A stretch of 41,358 bases of DNA from Candidatus Coprenecus stercoravium (GTDB taxonomy: Bacteria > Bacteroidota > Bacteroidia > Bacteroidales > UBA932). Location of the stretch: assembly GCA_019116865.1 (NCBI GenBank), contig DXAW01000043.1, positions 1 through 41,358 on the forward strand, read 5' to 3'. Under the pieces are notes generated by a model, which had not been told where the DNA came from, did no database searches, and saw nothing but the letters and a program-made list of their open reading frames with translations. How positions within the stretch are numbered: the first letter of the stretch is position 1; every line of letters begins with the position of its first letter. Below are positions 8,748-21,649 of this stretch, piece by piece. A program made the translations under genes and the position numbers.

Positions 8748-9925
8748 TGAAACGTGCGGTCCTCCTTGTGGTTATGGCTACATGCCTGTCCGTCCTGTCC
8801 TCACAGGCCCAGGACATCAGCCGCCAACAGGAGCAGAAGAAACAAATCGAGCAGGAGATAGCCCTGATCGACAAGCAGCTTGACGCCAACGCCGACAAGC
8901 GCAAGAAAAGTCTCAACACGCTCATTCTGACAAGGAGGAAACTAGAGGCCAGAAAAAAGCTGATAGAGCAGATTGACAGGGATATCACCGGCTATGACCA
9001 CAATATCGCTGTCACTAACTCACAGATCGACCGTCTTAACGACAGACTCGACACTCTGAGGAAATATCATGAGGCCCTGGTCATGGGGACATACAAGACC
9101 CGGGACAACAAAGTGTGGTTCATGTATATACTCTCCAGCAAGGACATCAACCAAGGACTCAGGCGGTGGTCATATCTCAAGAACATATCCCGCTCTGTAC
9201 GGAGACAGGCGGAACAAATCCGGACGACAGAAGAGGAACTCCGCACCGAAAACGCAAGACTTGAAGAGCTCAGGGACGGTTCTGTAAAAGCCAAGGCAGA
9301 GCGTGAACGGGAGAAAGAAGCGCTCAGCGCTGAGGAGAAAAAGATGAACAGCCTCGTGGTCCAGCTGACCAAGGAGGAGAAATCCATGAGGAAAGAGCTG
9401 AAACAAAAGCAGAAGCAGGTGGAACAGCTCAACAAGGAGATAGAGAGGATACTGGCAGAGGCTGTCCGCCGGCAGCAGGCAGGAAAAGGTGCGGAAATCG
9501 ACTACGCCCTGTCGGCCAGATTCGGAGAGAACAAGGGGAAACTGCCCTGGCCTGTCCGGGGAGGCATCATAATACAGAAATTCGGGCAAACGTTCCATCC
9601 TATATTCAAGAATCTCAAAATGCCGTACAACAACGGCGTCAACATATCCGCCCCGGCCGGAAGCAAGGCCACCGCAGTATTCAACGGAGTTGTCAAACAG
9701 ATTCTGGTAATGCCGGGTTACGACCAGTGCGTGCTCGTACAGCATGGTGAATACTTCACATTCTACTGCAAGCTGCGCCAAGTCTATGTCAAGAGCGGAG
9801 ACAGTATAGACACAGGGGACGCCATCGGTGAGATAAGCCTCAACGACGACGGAAACTCCGAACTGCATTTCCAGCTCTGGAAAGGCACCGAGAAACAGAA
9901 TCCGGAGACCTGGCTCAGAAAATAA
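8735..9925 (+). CDS. EnvC-like murein hydrolase activator, coiled coil plus M23 domain
   Basis: 396 aa; N-terminal signal, long coiled coil, C-terminal LPWPVRGGIIIQKFGQTFHPIFKNLKMPYNNGVNISAPAGSKATAVFNGVVKQI...ELHFQLWKGTEKQNPETWL. Confidence 0.9.
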   Translation: MRKIMKRAVLLVVMATCLSVLSSQAQDISRQQEQKKQIEQEIALIDKQLDANADKRKKSLNTLILTRRKLEARKKLIEQIDRDITGYDHNIAVTNSQIDRLNDRLDTLRKYHEALVMGTYKTRDNKVWFMYILSSKDINQGLRRWSYLKNISRSVRRQAEQIRTTEEELRTENARLEELRDGSVKAKAEREREKEALSAEEKKMNSLVVQLTKEEKSMRKELKQKQKQVEQLNKEIERILAEAVRRQQAGKGAEIDYALSARFGENKGKLPWPVRGGIIIQKFGQTFHPIFKNLKMPYNNGVNISAPAGSKATAVFNGVVKQILVMPGYDQCVLVQHGEYFTFYCKLRQVYVKSGDSIDTGDAIGEISLNDDGNSELHFQLWKGTEKQNPETWLRK

Positions 9926-9949
9926 CAGTTTTCTTGCTATTTTTGCTTT

Positions 9950-10613
9950 ATGATTCAGACATTCTATTTCAACGACCTGCGCACATGCTGCTACGTGCTC
10001 TACGACGGGACTGGCGAATGTGCTATTATAGACCCGGGCTGCATCAAGCAGTCCGAGCGTGACAGACTTGTCAAATTCATAACAGAAAACCATTTGAAGC
10101 CCCGGATGATACTCCAGACCCACGGTCACTTCGACCATGTGATGGGCAACGCCTTTGTGGCCGGCAAATGGGACATCCCTACATATCTGGCCGCTGCCGA
10201 CATACCCCAGATCCGCAGGGCCAGCTCCTACGGAGGATATTTCGGTTACGAATTTGAACAACCTTCGGAGAACATCGTGGAGATTAACGACGGAGACATA
10301 ATAAAAGTAGGCGATATCCGGCTGAAAGTACTGGCATCACCCGGACACACCGCCGGGGGCGTGCTGTTCTATGACGAACAGGGCGGATACGTCTTCACCG
10401 GTGACACGCTCTTCTGCGGCAGCATAGGCCGTACCGACCTTCCTGCCGGAGACTACGACAAATTATGCGAAAGTATCCGCACCAAGATACTCCCCCTGCC
10501 TTCCGACACCGTGGTCTATCCCGGACACGGCCCGGCAACCGACATAGGCCGTGAGAAGATGACCAATCCATTTCTAGAAGACATCATAGCCAATGAGATA
10601 GACAGGCAACAGA

Positions 10614-10621
<8 letters not shown>
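9950..10621 (+). CDS. MBL-fold metallo-hydrolase, glyoxalase II-like
   Basis: THGHFDHVMG, SPGHTAGGVLFYDEQGGYVFTGDTLF, YPGHGPAT. Confidence 0.92.
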
Positions 10622-13466
<2,845 letters not shown>

Positions 13467-13476
13467 AAGTCGGAAT

Positions 13477-15165
13477 ATGATTACAATATACTGCGACAGC
13501 CTGAACGGCTTCTACGACTGCACTCCAGGAATGACAGTAGGTGAACTGTCCAGAAAGATCGACACCGGATGCAAGTACCCGGTAGTGGCGGCTCTGGTGG
13601 ACAATATGCTCAAAGAACTGTCATTCAAAATCTATGCGCCGCACACCATAAAATTCATTGACTGCACCCACTCGGACGGACGGAGAACCTACTCCAGGTC
13701 TCTGTCATTCGTACTCCAGAAAGCGGCAGTGGATCTGTATCCGGAATACAGCCTCTTCCTGGACTACACCCTGCCCAACGGGCTGTACGGGGAGCTGCGG
13801 AAGAAAACAGAAGACGGCAACTATGTGACCGAACCGGCCGGAGCCGACAAGGCCGGTGCTCTGCGCAAACGCATGACAGAGCTTATAGAAGCCGACCTGC
13901 CTTTCGAGAAGACCAAGATGCCCAACAACGAGGCCGTGGCACTGTTCCGCAAAAACGGACGCAGTGAGAAAGCCTCCCTGGTTGCCGATATGGAGAAGTT
14001 CTTCGTCTCGGTATACTGGCTCGACGGTTACCCCGACACATTCTACGGACCGCTTCTGGAGCGCACCGGAGACATCAGCGTATTCGACCTGATACCCTAT
14101 GGAGAGGGATTCTGCCTCCAGGCACCGTCAGCCGGAGACCCGACGGTAATCTCGCCCTACAAATACCAGGACAAGCTCAGCAGCGTCTTCAAGGAGAACG
14201 CCGACTGGTGCTCCATCCTGGGTGCGCACGGTATCGGCTCGGTCAACGAGGCCATACGCAACGGGGAAGCCCGCAATCTGATAGCTTTGGCCGAATCACT
14301 GCACGAAAGGAAATACGTCAAGATAGCCGACATGATATACGAGCGCAGGGACAAGGTTAAACTCGTACTTATCGCCGGACCGTCCAGCAGCGGCAAGACC
14401 ACCACGTCCAAACGCATCGCCCTCCAATGCAAGGTGCTGGGTATGCGTCCTCTGGTAATCGCCATGGACGACTATTTCCTCAACAGGGACAAAACCCCGA
14501 AAGACGCCAACGGAGAATATGACTTCGAAAGTATCTACGCCCTTGACCTGCCCTTCCTCGGCACACAGCTCAACGACCTGTTCGACGGCAAGGAAGTGGA
14601 TATGCCCAAATACGATTTCGTAAAAGGCGAACGGCACTTCGACGGACGGAAGATGAGAATGAAAGAGGGCGACATCCTGATTATGGAAGGCATCCACGCC
14701 CTCAATCCCGAGCTGACCAAGCACATCGACGGGGAGAAAGTATTCCGGGTATTCGCATCAGCCCTGACATCCCTTTCCGTGGACGAGAACAACTATATCT
14801 CCACGGCCGACAACCGCCTGCTGCGCCGTATAGTAAGGGACAATTTTACCCGAGGCATCACTCCCGAAGATACTATCCTGCGCTGGAAAAGCGTCAGAAG
14901 CGGAGAAGAGAGAAACATCTTTCCGTTCCAGGAAAACGCCGACGTGATGTTCAACTCCGCCCTGCTGTTCGAGCTGCCGCTGCTGCGTTACTATGCGGAG
15001 CCTCTGCTTGAGCGCATACCTCCCCTGTCCGAGGCCTATGCCGAAAGCGTGCGACTGCTCAAATTCCTGTCATATATCACGCCCCTGACACCCGACGAGA
15101 CTGACAGCGTACCGCCTACATCCGTCATGAGAGAGTTCATCGGAGGGAGCACTTTCGAATATTAA
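13477..15165 (+). CDS. Nucleoside kinase with N-terminal TGS-like region (uridine kinase-like)
   Basis: 562 aa; Walker A LIAGPSSSGKTTTSKRIALQ, AMDDYFLNRDKTPKD, EGIHALNPELT. Confidence 0.87.
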   Translation: MITIYCDSLNGFYDCTPGMTVGELSRKIDTGCKYPVVAALVDNMLKELSFKIYAPHTIKFIDCTHSDGRRTYSRSLSFVLQKAAVDLYPEYSLFLDYTLPNGLYGELRKKTEDGNYVTEPAGADKAGALRKRMTELIEADLPFEKTKMPNNEAVALFRKNGRSEKASLVADMEKFFVSVYWLDGYPDTFYGPLLERTGDISVFDLIPYGEGFCLQAPSAGDPTVISPYKYQDKLSSVFKENADWCSILGAHGIGSVNEAIRNGEARNLIALAESLHERKYVKIADMIYERRDKVKLVLIAGPSSSGKTTTSKRIALQCKVLGMRPLVIAMDDYFLNRDKTPKDANGEYDFESIYALDLPFLGTQLNDLFDGKEVDMPKYDFVKGERHFDGRKMRMKEGDILIMEGIHALNPELTKHIDGEKVFRVFASALTSLSVDENNYISTADNRLLRRIVRDNFTRGITPEDTILRWKSVRSGEERNIFPFQENADVMFNSALLFELPLLRYYAEPLLERIPPLSEAYAESVRLLKFLSYITPLTPDETDSVPPTSVMREFIGGSTFEY

Positions 15166-15183
15166 CAAATAAACCGGATTATT

Positions 15184-15816
15184 ATGCACATAGCTGTTGC
15201 TGGAAATATAGGAAGCGGCAAGACCACGCTGACCGGACTTCTCGCCGGACATTACGGATGGGAACCTCATTATGAGTCGGTGGATTTCAATCCATATCTG
15301 GTGGATTTCTACAACGACATGAGGAAATGGTCTTTCAACCTCCAGGTCTACTTCCTGAACAAAAGACTTCAGGACATCGTGGAGTTCCAGGATTCAGGCC
15401 GCAACGTCATACAGGACCGCACCATATATGAGGATGCCATGATATTCGCCCCCAACCTGCACGACATGGGCCTGATGGACTCCCGGGACTTTGACAACTA
15501 TTCCTCGCTGTTCTCACTGATGCAGAGAATGGTACGTTATCCGGACCTGCTCATCTACCTGCGCTCGTCCATCCCCAATCTTGTGGAGCAGATACGCAAG
15601 CGCGGACGCGGATATGAGAGCAGCATCCGCATAGACTATCTGAGCGGGCTCAACGACAGATACGAGCAATGGATTACGGACTACAAGGGAGTGCTGCTTA
15701 TCGTCGATGTGGACACATGCAGGTTCGAAGAGCGCAAGGAGGACTTCAAGTACATCACTGACAGGATAGACGCTCAGATCTTTATCGACAGCCCCACGTT
15801 GACGAGTCCCCGGTAG
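15184..15816 (+). CDS. Deoxynucleoside kinase
   Basis: 210 aa; IAVAGNIGSGKTTLTGLLAGHYGW, QDRTIYEDAMIFA, LIYLRSSIPNLVEQIRKRGRGYE. Confidence 0.92.
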   Translation: MHIAVAGNIGSGKTTLTGLLAGHYGWEPHYESVDFNPYLVDFYNDMRKWSFNLQVYFLNKRLQDIVEFQDSGRNVIQDRTIYEDAMIFAPNLHDMGLMDSRDFDNYSSLFSLMQRMVRYPDLLIYLRSSIPNLVEQIRKRGRGYESSIRIDYLSGLNDRYEQWITDYKGVLLIVDVDTCRFEERKEDFKYITDRIDAQIFIDSPTLTSPR

Positions 15817-16418
15817 CCGAAGCCCAGCTCGGCGAAACCGCCGACCGTCTCTCCGTAACGGAACTTGACAGCCGTGATATGGAAAGAGAATCTCAGGCGG
15901 TCATTGGCCTCGGGAATGAAAAAATCCTCATTGCCGCGTACTATCGACTCGTCCTGCCAGCTTACGCCCAGATACAGCGAGCCGGAACACTCCATGGGTC
16001 CGTACTGCCAGTAGACATACGTCGCCGACAGATGGGTTACGTAGCTTTGGACTGTGGAGCGGCATACAAATATCGGCTCATCCACCGGCATCATATCCGA
16101 ATCCGTGATATACATATCCGCACTGCCATATCCGTAACCGAAGTCAAGACCGACAGACACCCTCGGATGCAGGAAAAAGCTGTAGCCTACCGCAGCTATG
16201 CCGGAAAACTTATGATTACGTGAGTCTCCGTCATATCCCTCGGAACGGTACTCGGAATTGAGAATCGTCGTAAGCTCCACTACGGATGGGGTACCGTACT
16301 GAAGATATATCTCGCTGCGGGGAAAATAATCCGCATCCCTGACCCTGCCTGTCTGGGCGGATACAGAGGTACAGAGCAGCAGAAGAAAAGCTATGGATAT
16401 GACTGTCTGACGTTTCAT
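15774..16418 (-). CDS. Small outer-membrane beta-barrel protein
   Basis: 214 aa with signal peptide MKRQTVISIAFLLLLCTSVSAQ and alternating beta-barrel sequence; no specific family recognised. Confidence 0.65.
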   Translation of the reverse strand: MKRQTVISIAFLLLLCTSVSAQTGRVRDADYFPRSEIYLQYGTPSVVELTTILNSEYRSEGYDGDSRNHKFSGIAAVGYSFFLHPRVSVGLDFGYGYGSADMYITDSDMMPVDEPIFVCRSTVQSYVTHLSATYVYWQYGPMECSGSLYLGVSWQDESIVRGNEDFFIPEANDRLRFSFHITAVKFRYGETVGGFAELGFGYRGLVNVGLSIKI

Positions 16419-16422
16419 AAAG

Positions 16423-17439
16423 TTACTGTGTTTTCCGGTTTTTACGTTTTTTAAGATATATTGAGAACACTGAGACAGCTCCGCACAGGAGCATTGTCAG
16501 AGCCTGGCTCTCATGAGATATAGTAGCAAAAATCACGCCTGAGGTCTGCGGTATCGAATATATGGAGGCCATCGCCAGCGACAGGATGAAATGGTATGCG
16601 CCAATACCTCCCTGAACCGGAACTATCCAGCCAAGACTGCCTACGACCATCAGGAACAGGGCATCCGCCCAGTTGAGACCGGACACCTGCGGAAATGCCA
16701 GTATAGTGGTATAGCTCATGAGCCAGTAGCAGGACCACAGCAGCAGGGTATAGAGCAGGAATCTCCATTTGTGCTTCATCCTCAGACCAGCCGCCAATCC
16801 TCCGGCCAGACCCGAGACTATCCCGAACAATTTGTCGAAAAACCGGTATCTGCGGAGCCGTTCCCTGTACACATACATCAGGACACATGCGGCGACAGCC
16901 AATACAGACACCATGACGACAACCCATAAGAAATTGAATGACATGGAATCCACAGCCGGCTTCCAGACCTGATCGCTCACGAACTGGCGGAAAGAGCTTT
17001 CCCCCATAATCAGCACCGCCAGCAGAATGACTATATAGGTGAGCATGTCCCAGCTGCGTTCCAGCACTACCGTTCCCAGTACCGACTCGAAAGATGCCTT
17101 GCCGGTGGCCGATATGACACCGCATCTGGCCAGCTCGCCAGCCCTGGGCAGTGCAAAATTGGTCAGATAAGCCACTGTGACTCCGTCATACGCCTCCCGC
17201 ACCGTAATGGTCGGATTGAGCGGAAGCATCACCAGACGCCAGCGCATGCCGCGTATCTCAAACGCCGCCACACTGGCCAGCATGGACACCACTATCCACC
17301 TGAAATCGCAGCTTTTTACCCCGGAGATAAAATCCTCCCACTTGACGCCTCTGAAGGCGAAATACAGAAGCACTGCGGCAAGCAGCAGCATAAGTATCCA
17401 CTGCATTACCTTTTTGACACGCTTCCCCACCGCCATCAC
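16423..17439 (-). CDS. Lysylphosphatidylglycerol synthase TM-domain/YbhN-like integral membrane protein
   Basis: 338 aa, multiple TM helices, [70 protein letters not shown]. Confidence 0.85.
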   Translation of the reverse strand: MMAVGKRVKKVMQWILMLLLAAVLLYFAFRGVKWEDFISGVKSCDFRWIVVSMLASVAAFEIRGMRWRLVMLPLNPTITVREAYDGVTVAYLTNFALPRAGELARCGVISATGKASFESVLGTVVLERSWDMLTYIVILLAVLIMGESSFRQFVSDQVWKPAVDSMSFNFLWVVVMVSVLAVAACVLMYVYRERLRRYRFFDKLFGIVSGLAGGLAAGLRMKHKWRFLLYTLLLWSCYWLMSYTTILAFPQVSGLNWADALFLMVVGSLGWIVPVQGGIGAYHFILSLAMASIYSIPQTSGVIFATISHESQALTMLLCGAVSVFSIYLKKRKNRKTQ

Positions 17440-17789
17440 TTCACCAGTTTGTTGGTTCTGGTATCAGGGAAGACCACCTTCGGACGCAGAGTCTCCGCCT
17501 CCTCTGGAGTAACTATCGCATAAGACATTATGATTATTATGTCACCTTCCGAGAACAGATGTGCGGCCGCTCCGTTAAGTTCTATGCAGCCGCTTCCCTC
17601 CTCTCCGGGGATGACATATGTCTCCACCCTGTTGCCGTTGGACACGTTGACCACAGAAACCTTCTCACCCTCAAAAAGACCGGCGGCCTTCATGAGGCTT
17701 CTGTCCACAGTAATACTGCCGATATAGTCCAGATTGGCCCTGGTTACGGTCACTCTGTGGATTTTAGACTTGATTACCTGAATATACAT
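17436..17789 (-). CDS. panD: Aspartate 1-decarboxylase
   Basis: 117 aa; [72 protein letters not shown]. Confidence 0.96.
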   Translation of the reverse strand: MYIQVIKSKIHRVTVTRANLDYIGSITVDRSLMKAAGLFEGEKVSVVNVSNGNRVETYVIPGEEGSGCIELNGAAAHLFSEGDIIIIMSYAIVTPEEAETLRPKVVFPDTRTNKLVK

Positions 17790-17790
17790 G

Positions 17791-18636
17791 CTACTTAAGC
17801 GCTATATTGTCAATAAGACGTACCTGACCGGCATACACGGCGCAGGTCAGCCGGAGATGCCCTGCCTCGTTCCAGTCAGCCACCGGACGAAGAGTCGAGG
17901 CATCCACTATCTCCACATACTCGGTCCTGAGCCGGCTGTCCGAGTCAATAAGTTCCGTAACCGCCTTCACAGCCTCTTTCACCGACATTTTACCCACCAT
18001 ATCCACTGCCTTGCTGATAGAGCGGTAGATATTAGGAGCCGCCTCACGCTGCGCCGGAGTAAGCAGTTTGTTGCGGGAACTGAGCGCCAGACCGTCCGCC
18101 CCCCTTGCTATGGGGCAACGCACTATCTTTATACCGTAGCCCAGTTTCTTCACGAAATATTCTATGATGGCAAGCTGCTGATAATCTTTCTCCCCGAAAT
18201 ACGCCATGTCCGGACGGACAATGTCGAAAAGACGTGTCACTACCTGAGCCATACCATTGAAATGCCCCGGTCTGCGCGGCCCCTCCCCGTACTTGTCCAG
18301 ACCGCCGAGGTCGAAGACTTTTTTATCGTAATCCGTCCCGGCCGGATACATCTCCTCCACAGAGGGTGCGAACAGCACGGCGGCTCCGAGAGCCTTCACG
18401 AAAGCGCTGTCCTCTTCCAGAACCCTGGGATATGTGTTGAAATCGTTTTTATTGTTGAACTGTGTGGGATTTACAAAATCAGACACCACCACCGCTCCGC
18501 ACTCGGATACGGCCCTGCGGATCAGAGACGCATGGCCCTCATGCAGGGCACCCATCGTAGGCACAAAACCTATGGTTTTATCGCCCAATGTCTTACGGAC
18601 GGAATCAAATTCCGCCAAAGTTTTCACTACTTTCAT
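17791..18636 (-). CDS. panC: Pantoate--beta-alanine ligase
   Basis: [46 protein letters not shown]; likely start [10 protein letters not shown] at 18636 rather than 18687. Confidence 0.95.
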   Translation of the reverse strand: MKVVKTLAEFDSVRKTLGDKTIGFVPTMGALHEGHASLIRRAVSECGAVVVSDFVNPTQFNNKNDFNTYPRVLEEDSAFVKALGAAVLFAPSVEEMYPAGTDYDKKVFDLGGLDKYGEGPRRPGHFNGMAQVVTRLFDIVRPDMAYFGEKDYQQLAIIEYFVKKLGYGIKIVRCPIARGADGLALSSRNKLLTPAQREAAPNIYRSISKAVDMVGKMSVKEAVKAVTELIDSDSRLRTEYVEIVDASTLRPVADWNEAGHLRLTCAVYAGQVRLIDNIALK

Positions 18637-18673
18637 CTCAAGTATAAAATTGGGGGCAAACATACGTAAAAAT

Positions 18674-18704
18674 TTTGTCTTTTGCATTATTCATTATAAT
18701 TTTG
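18674..18704 (+). promoter_or_regulatory. Promoter for iorAB
   Basis: TTTG (18674-18677), 19 nt, TAATTTTG (18697-18704), 44 nt upstream of the ATG. Confidence 0.55.
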
Positions 18705-18748
18705 AAGTTATTGAATTTTCACACATAAAAGCATAAAGTAACTGCATT

Positions 18749-20353
18749 ATGAAATTATTGTTATTAGGAGACGAAGCCATCGCATTGGCTGCTATCCATT
18801 CGGGCATCTCCGGAGTATACGCCTATCCCGGCACTCCCTCAACCGAGATTACCGAATACATACAGAACAGCCAGAAAGCAGACCCGGCTTCTGAACGGAT
18901 ATTCTGCAGATGGTGTACCAACGAGAAGACCGCCATGGAGGCAGCCCTAGGCATGTCCTACATGGGAAAACGCGCGTTGGTGTGCATGAAACACGTAGGC
19001 ATGAACGTGGCCGCCGACGCCTTTGTCAACTCGGCCATGACCGGAGCCAACGGAGGACTGGTAGTAGTGGCAGCGGACGACCCCTCGATGCACTCGTCAC
19101 AGAACGAACAGGACTCCCGTTTCTACGGCAAGTTCGCCATGATACCTGTGTTCGAGCCTTCGTCGCAGCAGGAAGCATACGACATGGTCCGCGACGCATT
19201 CGATTATTCCGAAAAGCGCAGGATACCGGTGCTGCTGAGAATCACCACACGTATGGCGCACTCCAGGGCGGAAGTGGAGACATGGCACAGCACATTGTCC
19301 CAGAAACAGATGTCCTACCCTGAGAACCCCCGCCAGTGGGTGCTGCTTCCGGCCAACTCGAAAGTACGCAACGACAAGCTCGTCGAGGAGCAGTCCCTGT
19401 TTGAGAAAGAGTCCGGAGAGGATCCCCGCAACAGATTCATACCCGGAGAGGACAAGAGCCTTGCCATCGTCACCTGCGGTATCGCATACAACTACCTGAT
19501 GGAGAATTTCCCCGGAGGAGTTCCCTGCGGAGTACTTAAAATCTCCCGCTATCCTCTGCCGCGCACATTGGTCAAGACAATGGAGGCGGAGGGCATCAAC
19601 CGCATAATAGTGATGGAAGAGGGACAGCCCCTTGTGGAGGAGAGCATAAGAGGCATGATAAGCTCCGACATACAGGTGGACGGACGGCTCACCGGAGTAC
19701 TTCCCCGCACCGGAGAGCTTTCCCCGGACAGCGTTCGTAACGCCGTAAGACTTGCCCCCCACAAGACATTCCCCAAAGACGACATAGTGGTGCCCAGACC
19801 GCCCGCCCTCTGCCAGGGATGCGGTCACCGCGACATGTACGCCGCACTCAACGAAGTAGCGGCCGAATATGAGCATTCCAGAGTATTCAGCGATATCGGA
19901 TGCTACACGCTAGGCGCTCTCCCTCCCTTCAGAGCCATACATACATGCGTCGACATGGGCGCATCCATAACCATGGCCAAAGGAGCGGCCGACGCAGGTC
20001 AGTTCCCTTCGTTCGCAGTCATCGGTGACTCCACATTCACCCACTCGGGCATGACCGGACTTCTCGACTGCGTCAACAGCAACGCCAATGTCGTCATTAT
20101 CATCTCCGACAACCTGACTACCGGCATGACCGGAGGACAGGATTCAGCCGGCACCGGCAGACTTGAGAGCATATGCGCGGGCATAGGTGTGGATCCCGCC
20201 CACATCAGAGTAGTGGTGCCCCTGCCCAAGAACATGGAGGAAATCAAGAACACCATTCGTGAGGAAGTAGAATACAAAGGCGTCTCTGTCGTCATCCCCC
20301 GCAGGGAGTGCATACAGACATTCAAACGCCACGCAAAAGCGAAAAAACAATAA
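18749..20353 (+). CDS. iorA: Indolepyruvate ferredoxin oxidoreductase, alpha subunit
   Basis: 534 aa; YPGTPSTEITEYI, PRPPALCQGCGHRDMYAALNE, TPP site GDSTFTHSGMTGLLDCVNSNANVVIIISDNLTTGMTG. Confidence 0.92.
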   Translation: MKLLLLGDEAIALAAIHSGISGVYAYPGTPSTEITEYIQNSQKADPASERIFCRWCTNEKTAMEAALGMSYMGKRALVCMKHVGMNVAADAFVNSAMTGANGGLVVVAADDPSMHSSQNEQDSRFYGKFAMIPVFEPSSQQEAYDMVRDAFDYSEKRRIPVLLRITTRMAHSRAEVETWHSTLSQKQMSYPENPRQWVLLPANSKVRNDKLVEEQSLFEKESGEDPRNRFIPGEDKSLAIVTCGIAYNYLMENFPGGVPCGVLKISRYPLPRTLVKTMEAEGINRIIVMEEGQPLVEESIRGMISSDIQVDGRLTGVLPRTGELSPDSVRNAVRLAPHKTFPKDDIVVPRPPALCQGCGHRDMYAALNEVAAEYEHSRVFSDIGCYTLGALPPFRAIHTCVDMGASITMAKGAADAGQFPSFAVIGDSTFTHSGMTGLLDCVNSNANVVIIISDNLTTGMTGGQDSAGTGRLESICAGIGVDPAHIRVVVPLPKNMEEIKNTIREEVEYKGVSVVIPRRECIQTFKRHAKAKKQ

Positions 20354-20371
20354 TTTAAACTGCAAACCGAT

Positions 20372-20953
20372 ATGAAACAAGATATCATCTTAGCCGGAGT
20401 GGGAGGACAGGGTATCCTCTCGATAGCCACAGTTCTCGGGGAAGCGGCCCTGACTGGCGGTCTCCATATCAAACAGGCTGAAGTTCACGGCATGAGCCAG
20501 AGAGGCGGAGACGTGCAGAGCAACCTGCGTATCTCTTCCGACCCCATAGCCAGCGACCTTATTCCCTTCGGACAGGTAGACATGATCATGTCCCTGGAGC
20601 CGATGGAAGCGCTCAGATACGTGCAAGAACTTTCCACTGACGGATGGATAGTGACCTCCTCCGTACCTTTTGTCAACATCAGCAACTACCCCGCCGTCGA
20701 GGATCTGTACCGCCACCTCAACGCCATGCCGCACGCCGTAATGCTCGATGTGGAGCAGATAGCCAAGGAGGCAGGCGCACCTTCGCAGGCGGCCAACATG
20801 GTGCTTCTCGGAGCAGCCGTGCCCATGCTCGACATCAGCTTCAACGCCATCCGCGATGCGGTAGCCAAAGTGTTCGCCCGCAAAGGCGAGGAAGTGGTGG
20901 CGAAGAATATCGCAGCCCTTGAGGCCGGATACCGCCACAGTTCAGGCAGGTAA
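20372..20953 (+). CDS. iorB: Indolepyruvate oxidoreductase, beta subunit
   Basis: 193 aa; GVGGQGILSIATVLGEAAL, AEVHGMSQRGGDVQSNLRI. Confidence 0.92.
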   Translation: MKQDIILAGVGGQGILSIATVLGEAALTGGLHIKQAEVHGMSQRGGDVQSNLRISSDPIASDLIPFGQVDMIMSLEPMEALRYVQELSTDGWIVTSSVPFVNISNYPAVEDLYRHLNAMPHAVMLDVEQIAKEAGAPSQAANMVLLGAAVPMLDISFNAIRDAVAKVFARKGEEVVAKNIAALEAGYRHSSGR

Positions 20954-20965
20954 ACTGCAATTTAT

Positions 20966-20996
20966 TTTGTACGACAGATAAAAAAGGCTAGATTTG
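20966..20996 (+). promoter_or_regulatory. Promoter of the polysaccharide operon
   Basis: TTTG (20966-20969), exactly 19 nt, TAGATTTG (20989-20996); predicted start about 21000-21003. Confidence 0.65.
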
Positions 20997-21005
20997 CATT
21001 TAATA

Positions 21006-21034
21006 AGAGTCCATGGCAAAACGTCATGGACTCT
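21006..21034 (+). promoter_or_regulatory. Perfect stem-loop at the predicted 5' end of the upxY transcript
   Basis: AGAGTCCATG (21006-21015), 9-nt loop GCAAAACGT, CATGGACTCT (21025-21034). Confidence 0.65.
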
Positions 21035-21054
21035 ATGTAACTAATTAAAGCACT

Positions 21055-21075
21055 GTCGATTACATACTTATCGAC
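21055..21075 (+). promoter_or_regulatory. Second leader stem-loop
   Basis: GTCGAT (21055-21060), 9-nt loop TACATACTT, ATCGAC (21070-21075). Confidence 0.4.
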
Positions 21076-21106
21076 GTCCCTTTGTATTGATTGAGCCTGA
21101 ACTTGA

Positions 21107-21649
21107 ATGGATGATAACAGCCAGAAGCTATGGTTTGTAATGCGCGTCACCTACCAGCGGGAAGTGGCCGCTAAAGAGAAGCTCGACACTCTGGGACTGG
21201 AATGCTTTCTGCCGGTCAGAACATTCAGAAAACGCGGGACCGACGGCAGATTCTGCAAGGTCAGGGAGCCGCTTATCCACAATTACATTTTCATCCATTC
21301 AGACAAACAGACTATCGACAGGCTGAAAACTTTCACGCTCCCCTACCTGAGATACGCCACGTCCACTATAGACGGACAGAAGGTAATAATGACTGTCCCG
21401 GAGCGTCAGATGAAAAGTTTTATAGCCGTAGCCGGAAATGAGGAGCAGCGCGCTGTTTTTCTTGACCCGGCCACCATCGACCTCACGAAAGGAGACAAGG
21501 TACGGATTACCGGAGGACCGTTTGAGGGCGTCGAAGGCACATTCATGAGGCTTCAGGGAGGCCGCGGCAAAAGGGTGGTCGTAAAAATAGACTCCATAGC
21601 CGCTGTCGCAACCACCGAACTTCAGCCTCATCTCGTCACCAAGATATGA
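21107..21649 (+). CDS. UpxY-family NusG-like transcription antiterminator
   Basis: 180 aa; [34 protein letters not shown] and KOW-like [33 protein letters not shown]; first gene of the polysaccharide cluster. Confidence 0.9.
   Translation: MDDNSQKLWFVMRVTYQREVAAKEKLDTLGLECFLPVRTFRKRGTDGRFCKVREPLIHNYIFIHSDKQTIDRLKTFTLPYLRYATSTIDGQKVIMTVPERQMKSFIAVAGNEEQRAVFLDPATIDLTKGDKVRITGGPFEGVEGTFMRLQGGRGKRVVVKIDSIAAVATTELQPHLVTKI

Noticed and set aside
9170-10261. Long minus-strand ORF (363 aa) opposite the EnvC-like and MBL genes
   Set aside because: Spans the convincing plus-strand genes; composition is that of a shadow frame and no motif is recognisable.
17788-18669. Plus-strand ORF of 293 aa opposite panC
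   Set aside because: Exact antisense of a confidently identified panC; His/Arg-rich shadow translation.
21006-21034. Inverted repeat considered as an invertible capsule-promoter site
   Set aside because: Arms are 10 bp with only a 9-nt loop and lie downstream of the promoter; invertible capsule promoters are flanked by longer, widely spaced repeats.
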